From: Dryococelus australis
Taxonomy: Eukaryota > Arthropoda > Insecta > Phasmatodea > Phasmatidae
DNA: 64,000 nt
Assembly (NCBI GenBank): GCA_029891345.1
Contig: CM056999.1
Coordinates: 28,927,418 to 28,991,417, forward strand
Reading direction: 5' to 3'
Of this stretch, positions 23,806 through 35,179 are shown in pieces. A program made the position numbers and the translations under genes. Within the stretch, counting starts at the first letter, position 1, and every line of letters starts with the position of its first letter. The notes beneath the pieces are model-generated. The model saw only the letters and a list, made by a program, of their open reading frames with translations, did not search any database and was not told the origin of the DNA.

Positions 23806-24745
23806 ATGAAAGATTCATCAAAGGCAGTTTCTAGAGTTAAATTACTCATTGATAAATACAAAGATTATAAAAAGAATCATGAAGCTGATTATGAAAAAAA
23901 TATAAGAAGAAAGATATACCATTAATTCACTAATTACGAAATATTAGTAAAAAAGTAGAACACGTAAGTGTAGAAAATAAAAATGTAATAACGATACTAG
24001 TTCCTGTTTCAGCAAAAAATTTAGATTGTCCACCAACACCAGAAGACACATTTTTAGAAAGAGGATTATTCTGAGAACAAAAATCACATAATTTGGAACA
24101 GCAAATGGGAATTGTACCATTGAAAAATGTACCACATGCAGGGTCCGATTCTACTATAAATCTCCGGAATGAAATTTCAAAAAGAATAAATGTTATTGAT
24201 ACTTAATATTGTTTACGTGCAGAAGGACCAAATTTTTACATAGGTAATACACAAGTACAGATAGACGATGATAAGTTATCTGGTATAAATAAAGAATATT
24301 AATTTAAGGAAAGCCTTTCTAATTTATTAACAAAAGAAAAGAAGACGATCTCGATGATAATTTCACTGATACTGACTATGAAAACTAAACGGACATTATT
24401 TAGATACCAATGCTGCTTTCCAAGAATATAATCCAAAAAAGTGAATAAACTCGAGTAGAAGTTGGAAATACAAAAATATAATTAAACCAATTTATGACAA
24501 CTAAATAAAAGAATCAAGTACAACAACAAAACACACGAGAAATAAGTATTTCTCCAAGAACTTCTAGATCTGGAGAAGGTATAAAAAAAATCCAATAATT
24601 TACCAAAAGAATATGATTGGATGGATGATGTTAGAAAATCGGTTGATAGATTATTAGTTATCCATTGCCATGAAAATGCTGGAAATAAAAATTATTACAA
24701 TGAAGAAGAAAGCATAATGAATACGTTAAACAAAGAAGATGTGTA
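23806..24745 (+). pseudogene. PLA2-type minor capsid gene, 5' part only, element CD
   Basis: ATG at 23806 gives MKDSSKAVSRVKLLIDKY, collinear with the same gene in A and B. It can be followed in several frames up to a MDDVRKSVDRLLVI segment (about 24620-24665) and MNTLNKEDV near 24717-24745, where the sequence stops abruptly at the left end of element B. The PLA2 domain itself is missing here, so the insertion of B separated it and the rest was lost. Confidence 0.75.
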
Positions 24746-24749
24746 GTGC
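24744..24749. other. Possible left target duplication of element B
   Basis: TAGTGC precedes GGGTCCTGGA, the apparent tip of element B. No matching TAGTGC with an inverted tip was found on the right, so this cannot be confirmed. Confidence 0.3.
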
Positions 24750-25190
24750 GGGTCCTGGACCACCCCACATTTTCATCAAAATATCAAGCAATTTGAGGCC
24801 AAAATCTATGTTTATTGCTCCAAAACCATGGTTTGAAATTTTATAAATTGTGCATGCTAAAAAAAAAAAAAAAAAATTCCCCAAAATCAAGCAAATATAC
24901 CACTTTTTCAATATAGCGTGCAGGCTTTGCGACACCTTAAAAAACATTAAATTTTAAGCTAAATTCAATCAAATTTCTCGCTTTTCAAGCAAAAGTTTCA
25001 CGTTTTCTAGAAATAGCAATTTGTAAGCGATCAAGCAAATTTAAGAGAAAATCAAGCAAAATCAAGGGAAAAATCGAGTGAAAATATTAAAAGTGAGAAA
25101 GTTTTAATTAGAAAAAAGATTTTTTTATTTGATCAAAAATTCTTAAAAAATTTTATGCAATCACTCAACTACGAGCTAAAATAATTGCAA
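24750..25190 (+). repeat. Left terminal region of element B
   Basis: Matches 4629-4990: shared GGACCACCC, TTTTCATC, ATCAAGCAATTTGAGG, GTGCAGGCTTTG and CGTTTTCTAGAAATAGCAAT. The tip reads GGGTCCTGGA, which resembles the GGGTACTT tip of CD. Non-coding, with repeated ATCAAGCAAAT-type motifs. Confidence 0.75.
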
Positions 25191-25199
25191 TAAAATATT

Positions 25200-26620
25200 G
25201 AAAGAATTTCTTGTTTCTATAAAATCGTTTACTTTATCCATTTAATGAAATTAAAAATTGATATATCTTTAGTGATATATTCTCTCAAATAATCGTTAGT
25301 TAAGTTTCGTTGGCTAATTAAAACAACATTACAAATGGTACCAGCCTCAACAGTTTTTTTAAATCTACACTAATTTCTATATTTGTTTTATCCTTAACTA
25401 CTACTGTTTTCTATATAGGCAGTCAATAACATATAATAGTCTTCTCCCCAAAATGAATAATAATTGACATCGTCATGATAGTTTGTAGTTGGCTTATAAT
25501 AAAGTTTATTATTTCTATATACAGTTCACAATTTTGTTCTTGACTTTCTAAAATCATTAAAAGCGAGAAACATTTTAATATAAAGATCATTTTCAATATC
25601 TAGATTCCAATTTTAGTTTGGAAAAAATTCATATCTACCATCTTTAACAAAAAAAATTCTCACATTGAAATGATCAAACATTGAAGCATGCACATATTGC
25701 TCGGCGCGAATTTTTCTGTTAGTATGGAAACCCACTATTACAAAATCAGGCATGTCAAATGGTAAATTATTAAACTGATCTTTTATATCGAAGTTAAATA
25801 CAGTTGTCCCACCAGCAGGGACATCTTTTTCTAAAAATTGCCAATACTTAAAAACAATATGAATTTTAGGATTTATATATATTTTTTCTTTAATTGCAAT
25901 TGATGTGTTAGCATCATATTTAACAATAGGCAACATAATTTCTAATTTTTCAAAAACAATTTTACCTGTATCAGCATAAGTTTTATCAACTGAACCACCT
26001 CTTTTTTTAGTTTCATAAACAAATAATCAATTTTTATCAGACAAATTTCGGAAAAAAAATGATTTTATACCCACCTTTCCATTAAACTTCATTATTATCG
26101 TGAATAAAGTCAAACATATATTTTAATGGTAACGCCTAGTGAGAAATAGTTCTTATACAAAATACTGTTACACCGAGTGTGCACGAATTTCATTTATTTT
26201 ATCGCTACGAACGGATTGTACTCGAAATTTATTATCAACACCAGTATACTATAAATAATTTTGTTCACCTGGTGATCTTTGTAAAATATTCATCATTGTC
26301 GAAGTTATTCCTGGATTATCAACAGCCTCAATAATATGTCCGTATTTTGAAATTTCTTCTCTAGAAACTGGAATGGGAAACAATTAGAAAAACATAAATA
26401 TTATCTAATTTTTCGTATTTTGCCTCATCTCCAACTTTATCTCTCTTTAGTAGGCGATATTCTTCCAAAACATAATCATCGTTTGGAAAAGAAAAGCCAA
26501 CACATATGGTATTATCAAACTCGATTCTATTATTGTAAATATTCAAATTCCCACTCGTTTGATCTGTTGGGGGAGAAGTTTGTCTCAAAAATCTCTCAAT
26601 GCTTTTATAACTTATTGATA
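25200..26620 (-). pseudogene. Major capsid protein (double jelly-roll type), element B
   Basis: N-terminal part 26588-26361 reads TSPPTDQTSGNLNIYNNRIE; the initiator is ATA instead of ATG (compare CD). The C-terminal part 25936-25613 is a clean 107-residue stretch: MLPIVKYDANTSIAI, FLEKDVPAGGTTVFNFDIKD, FVIVGFHTNRKIRAEQ and FDHFNVRIFF. These strands match the hexon-like protein of Polinton/adintovirus elements. The middle is interrupted by an approximately 60-bp insertion near 26130-26190 that A and CD lack. Confidence 0.8.
26128..26190. repeat. Short insertion in the element B capsid gene
   Basis: Comparison with element A (5935-5965) shows about 60 extra bases here, including GTAAC and GTTAC at a spacing that could form a short hairpin. 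It may be a footprint of a mobile element; evidence is weak. Confidence 0.35.
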
Positions 26621-26640
26621 AGTTAAAAAAATATATATAA
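26589..26640. promoter_or_regulatory. Candidate bidirectional promoter, element B
   Basis: Between the divergent MCP and PLA2 genes. It has the perfect palindrome AACTTATTGATAAGTT (26609-26624) and then AAAAAAATATATATAA, a TATA-like stretch just before the plus-strand ATG at 26641. The palindrome is conserved with one change in CD. Confidence 0.5.
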
Positions 26641-27985
26641 ATGAAGGATTCAGAGGGAGTTTCTCGATTGAAATTGTGAATGGAGAAGTATAGAAATTAT
26701 AGAAAAACCATGAGGCTGAATATGAAGAAAAAAAAAAAAAAAAAAAAAAAAAATAGGTTTACCATTAATTCGTAAATTACAAAATATTGGCAAAAAAGTT
26801 GAACAAGTAAGTGAAGAAAATAAGATTTTAACAACAGCACTGGTACATATTGCTACAAAAAAATTTAGATTATCCACCAACAGCATAAGAAACATCATTT
26901 GGAAAAGAATTATTTGCAGAACAAGGATCTGCTAATTTGGAAGAGCAAATGGGAAGTGTACCTTTGGAAAATTTACCACCTGTAGCATGTGTTTTTACTA
27001 TAAATCTCGGAAAAGAAATTTCTGGAAAAATTGCTTTTAAAACACTATATCGTTTATGAGCAAAATATCGTTATTTATACATTGGAGATACATAAGTAAA
27101 GAAAAATAATGATAAACTATATGTAATGGTAAAGAATATACATTAAGAGGTCTTTCAAATTTGTTAACAAAAGAAAAAGAAGAAGGTCTTGAGGATAACT
27201 TCAGTTACTAACTATGAAAATTACAAAGGTATCGTCATAGACACAAATGTTGCATTCCGAAAACACAAACCTATTAATCAAATAAATGCGAATCAAAGTT
27301 GGAAGTACGAGAATATAATTAAACAATTGTATTATCCAATTAATGTACAGCGGTCAAAATCAACACCAAATACACCAGACAGAAATATTTCTGAAAAATC
27401 TCCTATATCTGGTGAAGGTATAAAAAATATAATTTTATGCCTCAAGAATATATTTGGATGCACAATGTTAGAAAATTAATTGACAGATAATCAGTGAAGA
27501 AAATGCTAGAAATAAAAATTTTTACAATAAAAAAGTAACTGTTATGTATATGCTAAACAATAAATTTTCTGACTTTGGTGTCAATAACCAGGAAGGAATA
27601 ACATATCTAACACGAGTTTTGAAGGTTATTCCACACTCATTTTGGAATTCTGAACACCATAGAAAAAGTGTGATAAAGTGGGCATTAAACAATTTAAATT
27701 TACCCGAAATGCATTTTCCAGGTTATAATTATTGTGGTCCATTTACAGAATTAAATGAAATATTAGAAAGAGGAGACTAAGGAATAAATAAACCAGATGA
27801 AGCTTGCAAATATCACGATATTGCTTATAACAGTTAATAATATTGGAATCCAGGCATGAAACTGATAAAATTTTACAAAAAGAAGCGAAAGAAATTTTGT
27901 TAAATAAAGATTCTCCAATTGGAGAAAAAATTACTTCTGCAGCTGTTTCCTCAACGATGTTAAATGTTTCATTGAAGATATATAT
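26641..27985 (+). pseudogene. Minor capsid protein with parvovirus-type phospholipase A2 domain, element B
   Basis: ATG at 26641 (MKDSEGVSRLKL). A poly(A) run at about 26730-26753 disrupts the frame early. Better preserved downstream: 27189-27479 (NYENYKGIVIDTNVAFRKHK), then 27544-27780 with HFPGYNYCGPFTELNE (calcium loop) and, after one in-frame TAA, DEACKYHDIAY (27796-27828), the catalytic His-Asp segment. SSAAV-like C-terminal tail at about 27940. In the intact protein the lipase would open the endosome during entry. Stops make this copy inactive. Confidence 0.85.
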
Positions 27986-28000
27986 ATATAACTTATATAA

Positions 28001-28372
28001 ATGGAAATAACAAATATAACTTTCGATATTCCTTACGAGGAAATAAATAAATTAGGTTTAGATAAATTTTTAACAGATGATCAAATTGCAAAAAAAAATT
28101 GCAAAAAGGCAAAGATTTCTAACTAACTTTACCATTACCAACAGTTAAAAAAATGGCTTAAGAAAAAACTGGCAATGGTTTACATAATGGAGGAATTATT
28201 TCCATTGTACTCGCTGCTTTAGGAGCAGCTGCTGTAATTTATACTGCTGTTGAACAAACTAGTAAGAATCAAAAATAATTACAAGAACAACAGAGACAAT
28301 ATTTAGCAATGGAAAACAAGGCTAGTAGTGGTGTAGTGGCGAAAAAAAGAGGAAGACCAAAAAAATATGTAA
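28001..28372 (+). pseudogene. Small basic core-like (pX-like) protein, element B
   Basis: ATG at 28001 gives MEITNITFDIPYEEINKLG, then frameshifts. A later frame reads TGNGLHNGGIISIVLAALGA, YTAVEQTSKN and MENKASSGVVAKKRGRPKK. The last part, a KKRGRPKK tail, resembles an AT-hook-like basic end, suggesting DNA contact in the virion core. The gene ends at the deletion scar at 28372. Confidence 0.55.
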
Positions 28373-28460
28373 TATTATATACATAATATTACATATATTT
28401 TGGTCCATATTTACATATGGTAAATTAGGAAATTATATATATGGCAAATTAGGAAATTTC
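28360..28460. other. Deletion scar with palindrome and short direct repeat
   Basis: Here element B jumps from the end of the pX-like gene to the middle of the metalloproteinase's last blade, losing what in A spans about 8165-9960. The junction has a near-perfect palindrome (ATGTAATATTAT / ATAATATTACAT, 28367-28394) and two copies of ATATGG-AAATTAGGAAAT (28416 and 28439). Confidence 0.7.
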
Positions 28461-29610
28461 TCACAAATTAGACCATGCTTTTTTTTATCTGGAAACGATG
28501 TTTATCTATTTCTACATAATACAATTTTCATAAAAGATAAAAGTTTTCCCCGAATATGGATTTAGAACAGCATTTATTTTATATTCATCTCTTATGCAAA
28601 TGAAGCGAATTTTTTGGGTTAACCACCAAAAAGGTTATAACTAGGATAAACAACCATATATATTTTTCGTCACAAACAGAACTAACTTGCCTGATGGTCT
28701 TTTGAATATTAAAAAATAATTGAAATTGGTCGGTAAACACCGAAACCAATTTCTTATCGAAAATGGCATATTGATTATTTTCTTGTCTCCCAAACTTTTT
28801 GTATAAAAATTTTTAGTTTAAAAAATAACAAGTTCACCATCAATAATTAAAAACGTTTTAATATATTCGTCTTTGCATAAATCAATTGGTTTATTTTCAT
28901 TAAAACTAATTTGTAGTGGTCGCCCATAGAATTTTTGAATATTTTGAATATCATCTGGCTACAAATCAACCAAATCGCTGTTGAGAATTGGATACATGAT
29001 TGCATTTTTATCATATGTATGTTGAAGACCTAATGCATGTCCAGTTTCGTGGATCAAAACCACTAGTAAATTATTTTTATTTTGAGGAGTGTTTTTTACC
29101 ATCCTCATGCCAATATTCCTTCTTATTGAGGTGAATTACAACGAAGCTATTTTGTTTATTTGGAAAATATGTATGAGCCAGTGCACAACTAAGTGGATAT
29201 AATGTATAGAGAAAATGTAACCTATGATTATAATGTAGGCCTTGTTTACATGATATAAGTATATCTGGAGAATTCGTATCTTAAACAAATTTCAAAATTG
29301 TGTGTTTTTGCCAAATATTAAAAGTCTCTTTTAATAGATTTGTAATTTATTTATTTGTATATGCAAAATTCCATTGTAATCAGTTTTTAGTCAATTTTGT
29401 TGTTGATGAAAGGTCCACAATTATCTCATCTATAACACCATATCTTGGCATATTGATTAAATCGATTGTTTCTTCATTGAGTTGGCCATCAAATGAATAG
29501 AAGTTGTGATATTCTTGAAACACTCTTAAAGAACCTTAAACTTTTCAGATTCAATTGTTGAGAGCAAATTTGCACCATCTTCTAGATATCCATATTTATT
29601 TTGAAAATTT
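28445..29610 (-). pseudogene. Matrix metalloproteinase (C-terminal blade deleted), element B
   Basis: From the right: NKYGYLEDGANLLS, then after a frame break SLRVFQEYHNFYSFDGQLNE and ETIDLINMPRYGVIDE: the matrixin prodomain. In the PRCGVPD switch the Cys is Tyr (TAT at 29442-29440, one base from TGT). Then CALAHTYFPN, HLNKKEYWHEDG and HETGHALGLQH (29051-29019) with all three zinc His and the catalytic Glu, and NAIMYP, the intact Met-turn. IQKFYG ends the domain. Hemopexin segments follow: LVIF, SIRNWFRCLPTNFNYF, RPSGKLVLFV. The last blade is removed by the deletion at 28445. Frameshifts occur in the prodomain and near 29092. It overlaps no neighbour; ATPase follows upstream. Confidence 0.85.
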
Positions 29611-29689
29611 ATAGTGCAAAAATTATATCTGTAATAGCGAGAATAATTATATACGTCTTCATTTATATACGAAAACTTTAAAATATAAT

Positions 29690-30240
29690 AAACTCTTTAA
29701 TTTTATTTCTGTACTTCCCATTATTCATTTTCTACACAAAAATCTTGTTTAAAAAAACCTTAGCACTTGGCACCTTTCTCTTTAAATTTCTCGATACTCA
29801 TGACACCACCAACAAAATCATTATAATTATTCTTAAAATTAGTGCCACCTTGTCTAAAAATACACAGAAAACTTGTGTTATCTCTTACTAATTTGCTTGG
29901 GGACTCTGGAATATGTCTGTGCAAGATAAAAAACATCAATATTTTTATGCCTACCTCTATTAAAATATTCGCAGACTACATCTTGCTCATCTGAAATCAC
30001 ATCATCGATAATTACTAGAGACTTATTTTCACATTGATCTAGTGAAACTGATACACCATTGCTGCTTTAAAAATAAGTCAATTTTTCATTAATTTTTTTT
30101 AGCTATCACTTCAAAATCATTTTGCAATTGAATATATTTTGATTGATTTAAACTTTTAGAGCAAATATTATAAGTCAAAAACTCACCTTTTTTTTTATTC
30201 TTGGAAGTTTCCTCAGAAATTAAAACACCATACACTCCAA
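29690..30240 (-). pseudogene. Packaging ATPase (FtsK/HerA, A32-like), Walker A deleted, element B
   Basis: The N-terminal part reads VLISEETSKNKKKGEF and then jumps, near 30175, to CSKSLNQSKYIQLQNDFEVI, so the P-loop seen in element A is deleted. The Walker B strand LVIIDDVISDEQ and the sensor segment RHKNIDVFYLAQTYSRVPK (about 29900-30050) are well kept. Several frame breaks follow toward 29690. Confidence 0.8.
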
Positions 30241-30282
30241 TTAACTTTTTTTTTCGTTTAATTGCAATAATGTTTGTAATAA

Positions 30283-31005
30283 CTGGATAATAATAAAGTT
30301 TTCAAGTTAACAAACAACAGATCTATTCTAAAGAAGAAACTTCACTATGATATAATTCATAAAGATAAATCGATACCATTAATTAGTTTTCATGCAAAAT
30401 TTTTAACTCCAAATGAGGAGAATAATACTATAACTACAATCGAAAAAATGAGTCTTGTTTTTGATAAAAATAATTTTATAAATTTTCCCAGAGGCCGATA
30501 TGATGTTTAATCATTAAATCAAGCTATAAATTTAGTTGAACCATTTTCAATACATAAAATTGAAATAACAGACAATATGAAAAATAGAATAACAATTAAA
30601 ACCAAGTTTGATATTATACTTGATGATCACTTGTCTGATATTCTTGGTTTTAAAAGAAAATTAATTATTGAAAAAGAAAAAAAATTTTGTAGATACTAAA
30701 TTACCTAATTTTAACCCATATAATGTCCATTGTAATTTGGCTTATAGCATGTTAAAAAATATCAGTAATCTAACCATTTGGAGACTAATATAATTGCTAG
30801 TTTTCCATCAAAAACTATGTTTGGTTTTAGAAAGTATTATTTATGAGCCCCCATATCCAAATTTTTATAGAAAAAAACAATGAGCATTTTAATAACTTTT
30901 TTTTTTAATTTGAGACGAAATTGGAATTTAATTGATTTTAATGGTTCTGATATCGATGATGTTTTGAAAATTAAAGAAATTTTAAATTTTTCTATTTTAT
31001 TATAA
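30283..31005 (+). pseudogene. Penton-like minor capsid protein, element B
   Basis: Collinear with 11965-12639. The initiator is CTG (30283) instead of ATG. It is mostly open at first: DNNKVFKLTNNRSILKKKL, FHAKFLTPNEENNTITTIEK, NFPRGRYDV, then HKIEITDNMKNRITIKTKF, IILDDHLSDILGFKRKL. YNVHCNLAYSM follows in a later frame. The sequence runs to TAA at 31003-31005. The GSY/GRY...LGF and VHCN segments are those of the penton-like protein of Polinton-type elements. It is the copy that defines this gene best. Confidence 0.65.
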
Positions 31006-31113
31006 AACATAAATTATGCCATGTTTTAAAGCTCTGGTTGGCAGGGTGTTTAATTTGCTTGGAAATTAAAATTCATGAGTTGTTGGGGTTAAGGGACAAA
31101 GGAAAACACTTCA

Positions 31114-31505
31114 GTGGGTAATCTACTTCTGATGCTGAAGGAAGCACAAGTGGAGGTGGTTAACACAGAGAACATTGATTATTTGCGCGTAAAGGCGAGT
31201 GCCCTGGTGCATCGGGAAGATGTGGCAGGAGCCAGTTCGGGTGTCATATTGAGTGAGTCCATTCCTTTATTTAAAATTAAAAAATATATTGCAACAGAAT
31301 TAGATACAAAAATTCCTACCTTGACTAAGCTGAGTTTAGAATCATTGGTACAGTGTTTTATATTGTTAAATTTAGTACTTACTCTGCCTCTAGGGATGAT
31401 TCAGATTTCCTAGTGCCGGTCCGAAGCACGGATAAAGGAGGAGGGGAAAAGCCTTATTGTAGAGCCTTGAGGGATGCACTGATGTCGAGTAAGTACAACC
31501 GTTAA
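31114..31505 (+). pseudogene. Gypsy-2 gag, 5' part
   Basis: The open frame 31114-31413 (EVVNTENIDYLRVKASALVH) is helical and charged, and continues in the next frame as RDDSDFLVPVRSTDKGGGEK (31393-31452). It ends where LINE sequence starts at about 31510. Identified as gag by position and by continuity with the gag segment resuming at 34425; no sequence motif proves it. Confidence 0.55.
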
Positions 31506-31799
31506 AACTCAAGACATGCATTAACTGACAGTTCATCTGTCAATGATACCAGGAAATCCTACCCCATATGCGGACGGGTGAGGGCGAGTACCTGGCACCT
31601 TAAAACTGGTTCTCCTCAGCTAAGGCATGGTAACCCCGACAGAAGAGTCCGTGGTCCTTTAGGTTGGGGGTTGTGCGAAGGGCTGGTAACCCTTCCATGG
31701 AAAAACATATACTACTCATAAACCTCAGAAGAAGAAAACTCGAATGGATTGTATGGTGATGACAAAGGCAAGGACAAAGAGTAAACAATTTGGAATAGA

Positions 31800-32460
31800 A
31801 GATGATTTTAAATTGGGAAAATGGAATGTAAGAAGAATAAAAAATAAAGAAGAAGGGGATTAATATTGCTGCAATTACAGAGACAAAAAAAATTCAAGAA
31901 ACAAAAGAAGTTGATAAATATGCAAGGATTTATAGTGGAGTTGCACAAGAAGAAAGATCTGTAGCAGGAGTAGCAATATTAGTGGATAGAAAATGGAAAA
32001 ATAAAATATTAAGTTACACCATTATAAATTAAAGGAGTTGACAGTAGAGCGAGGAAACCTAACTTAGATAGCCGCACATGTCCCAGAAGAAAACAAACTA
32101 TAAGTATCTGAACAATTTTATGAAAACCTTCAAATAGAGACACATAAAATCTGTAAAAGTGATTTCCCTATAGTAGCTGGTGACTTTAATGCTGGTGACC
32201 GCCTAATTCTAGAAGTAATGGGAAATATAGGTGAATACATGTGAAATGAAAATGGTAAATTATTGACAGTATTCGCATCTTACAATCAATTAACTATTAC
32301 AAATACGTTTTTTGTAGAAAGGGGTAGTTGTAAGTTTACATGGACAGCGAGAGGACAACGATCTATTATTGACTATGTTATGGTCAATAAAATAGTTGGA
32401 AGCGATGTAGTACACACCAGAGTGCAAGAATTCTTGCTAAATAGAGGAAAAGTTTGAACA
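31800..32460 (+). pseudogene. LINE endonuclease domain
   Basis: Recognisable in pieces: ITETK (catalytic Glu), ARKPN/VDSRA, GDFNAGD (catalytic Asp and Asn; about 32180) and RSIIDYVMVN (Asp before the final strand; 32263-32457 open). Order and spacing fit an APE-like endonuclease. Confidence 0.7.
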
Positions 32461-33039
32461 AAAATGTAGAAAATGATCAAGAAGTTTATAAGATTTATTT
32501 GTTACAAGATGAAGGCATAAGATACCTATACTAAAGCCGATTACAACAGTACTTACTTGAAAATCCAACAAGTAATGATGTCAACAAAGAATGGGAAGTT
32601 ATAACATCAGCAATATTGAAAGCAACCTATGAAGCCATCGGAAGGAAAAAGAAATTCAGAAGAAAAAAGGACTCAGAATATGGAATGAGGGAGTTTTAGA
32701 AGCAGTTAAACAAAATCCAAAATAATATTTAAAAATGATACAAATCGAACCCCAGAAAATGAGAATGAGTATAAAAGCAGAAGAAATATTGTTAAGTCAA
32801 TAACAAAGAAGCTGAATCAAGAATAATGGGACAGATTAATAAGTTAAATAGAAGACAATGTCCATGGTAGACAAGTGATGGCTTATAAACTTATGAAACA
32901 CCTTAACAAAGAGGAAAGGGAAACCGCTAACATAAATGTAATTGAAGATGAATCGTCGATAAAGCACTATTAAGCATTATGGTATCATGGAAATAACAGA
33001 GAGAAAGAAAAGGATGAAGGTACAGACAATACTGATATT

Positions 33040-34110
33040 AAAGGCATTGATCCTATGGATATAGAGGATCTTGATGTAGCATTGAAATCATTTAAAAATA
33101 GAAAAGTTCCATGGCTGGATGAATTTAATTTAGAACTGATTTAATATGGGGGAATGAATCTAAAATTCAGGTACTTACATTTAATTATATATGCTTGAAA
33201 AGGATAATCATACAAGAAGAATGGCAGAAGGCAAAAGTCATTTAACTTTTCCAAAAAGCAGATAGAAATTCATGTAATGGTTATCGAGGAATAAGTTTGT
33301 TAAATACTAGATATAAAATATATTCCAATAAATAAACAACAGGCTAAATGTAATAACAAATGCTCTTTTATTGGAATAACAATGTGGATTTGGAAAAGGA
33401 AGATCATGTATAGATAACATACTTTGCCTCAAACAAATATTGGAGAACAGAATTAATCTTAAATACTTATATTGCTTTTGTCGATTATGAAAAGATCTTC
33501 GATAAAGGAAATAGGGAGCAATCACGGAATATAATGCAAAAGAACGGATTTCTGAAACCTTTGATTCAAGTTATCCAATATATGTATAAAAGGACAAAAA
33601 TTGTATTAGATTTAGGATATAAATAATTAGAAGAAAAATCAGTCAACCAAGGAGTTAGTCAAGGTTGTAGTCTCTCTCCAACACTCTTCTATATCTATAT
33701 ACATATATGATGTAGTTAAGAAATGAAGGAAAAGGTTCATCCTGGAATAAAAATAAGTAATAACACATATATTAATACCAGGTTATTTGCAGATGATCAA
33801 TTTATTCTGCAGGAAGATGAAGATGGACTTCAAAAATCAATGCATATATTAAATGTTGTTAGTAAAGATTACAACTTGCAATTATCCGTACAAAAACAAA
33901 AGGTATGGCATGGCAAGGGAAGTAATAGTTCAATAATAGTGCAATAATAGTAATTGACAATCAGCCGATAGAACAAATCTCCAGTTTTACTTACCATGGT
34001 TGTGAATTTACCTTTAATGAAAATAACGAAGTGAAGAGGAAACCTCACAGTTACTGATACTTCACGACGAATACTGAAAGGTTGGATGTACCGGCTCTGA
34101 TGTATGGTAG
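33040..34110 (+). pseudogene. LINE reverse transcriptase domain
   Basis: DIEDLDVALKSFKNRKVPW lies near 33057-33115. The open stretch 33723-33947 contains RLFADDQFIL, the active-site FADD motif, followed by SMHILNVVSKDYNLQLSVQK, the typical helix and strand after it. Stops remove most of the palm in between. A poly(A) tract of 21 A at about 34261 lies inside the element and not at its end. Confidence 0.75.
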
Positions 34111-34424
34111 TGAAATGTGGGTAAATAAAGTACAATACAGAAAAAAAATCATCGGAAATGAAGTTCCTTAAATCAGTGATAGGTTCTTCCCTGAAGGATA
34201 GAATAAGGAATGAAGAAATTAGACAGCAACTGAATATACTTTCTTTGAATGATAGAATTAAAAAAAAAAAAAAAAAAAAAAGGTAAATTGTAAAGACCAC
34301 ATTCTAAGGATGGATAACAACAGATTTCCAAAGCATGCCGTGGGGCCCGACCAGGCTTAGAGCCTATCCACGAAGAGGAAGTAAAGTAAAAGTCTAAAAT
34401 TTTGTGAGAAAAGTTAAAATTTTT

Positions 34425-35170
34425 GCAGTAGCCACTTTTTTTAGAGTGCCCGATGAGAAGCAGGCCATATTTAGTCAGGCCCTGGTTGAAAATTTGGAAT
34501 GTGAGACTTTTGTAAAGGCTTGTATTAAAGAAGTCTCTAGTGAAATTGCTGTTGCCAAATATCGTTTGCGATAGCTAGAACATAAGCAACGGTTAGAACA
34601 CTCTATGAAAGTGTTAGTTCAGGAAATAATTGGTATATTCAATGTGGTGGGTTTTCCATGCTCCGAAGATTATTTCACTCAAATAGTTTTTTTCAGCCTT
34701 CATCCTCGTAATAGTCGATATTTTTGCTTTACTACCAAACCCGATATATTGAAGAAACATTTGGAGTTAGTTGTGAAAGTAGAGAGAACCTTGAGGGATT
34801 GTTCAGGGGAAGGAACTAGTAGTATAGGTAGTCATTTTGATGGGGGAAAAGGGAAAATCTCTAATAAGCAAAACTTAAAATTGACAAAGTATTGTGCAAT
34901 CTGTGGAAATTGAATCATCTTGCAAAGGGCAGAAAGTTTCCTTTTAATATGGCCGGTGGTGCGCAGTCCCGATCTAGTAAACAGCTACTCATCTTGGCAC
35001 TCCCAAACTCCAAATAATTTTAAGACGAATAATCAAATCCGAGAAGTTCAGGGTAGTGTTAGAAAATGGAATATGTTGGACGAAGTGGCTTGTTTTCTTT
35101 GCAAGCAAAAGGGACACATAAAATCTGGGAGGCCCACGAACCCTTTTGATAATAAGATAGTGGGATAATC
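34425..35170 (+). pseudogene. Gypsy-2 gag, 3' part with damaged zinc knuckle
   Basis: Resumes gag downstream of the LINE: VPDEKQAIFSQALVENLECE, then MKVLVQEIIGIFNVVGFPCS (34605-34913). At about 35088-35130 the frame reads CFLCKQKGHIKSGR: a CCHC knuckle with the final Cys changed to Arg. Its presence confirms the interpretation as gag. Confidence 0.75.
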
Positions 35171-35179
35171 TTCAGTGAA

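Larger units (their letters stand above)
24750..31020. mobile_element. Polinton-like element B (nested in CD, right part lost)
   Basis: Same family as element A: left end, MCP, PLA2 capsid protein, pX-like, metalloproteinase, ATPase and penton-like genes in the same order and orientations, with long stretches of near-identity to A. The protease, the fibre gene and the last blade of the metalloproteinase are deleted at about 28370-28445. The PolB gene and right end are absent: the sequence changes to a gypsy element at about 31030. Confidence 0.85.
31510..34410 (+). mobile_element. LINE (endonuclease/RT non-LTR retrotransposon) nested in gypsy-2 gag
   Basis: After a 5' leader with GGCATGGTAACCCCGACAG (31625-31643), fragments of an APE-type endonuclease (GKWNVRRIKN, IAAITETKKIQ, SVAGVAILVDRKWKN, VDSRA, VAGDFNAG, ARGQRSIIDYVMVN) are followed by RT fragments (DLDVALKSFKNRKVPW, QGV-type motif before 33700, RLFADDQFILQEDE at 33775-33820, and LQLSVQKQK). 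The C-terminus reads LRMDNNRFPKHA (about 34303). The catalytic FADD is followed by Gln. Frames are broken throughout. The clade (craniofacial-development-protein-2-like LINE) is a guess. Confidence 0.8.
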
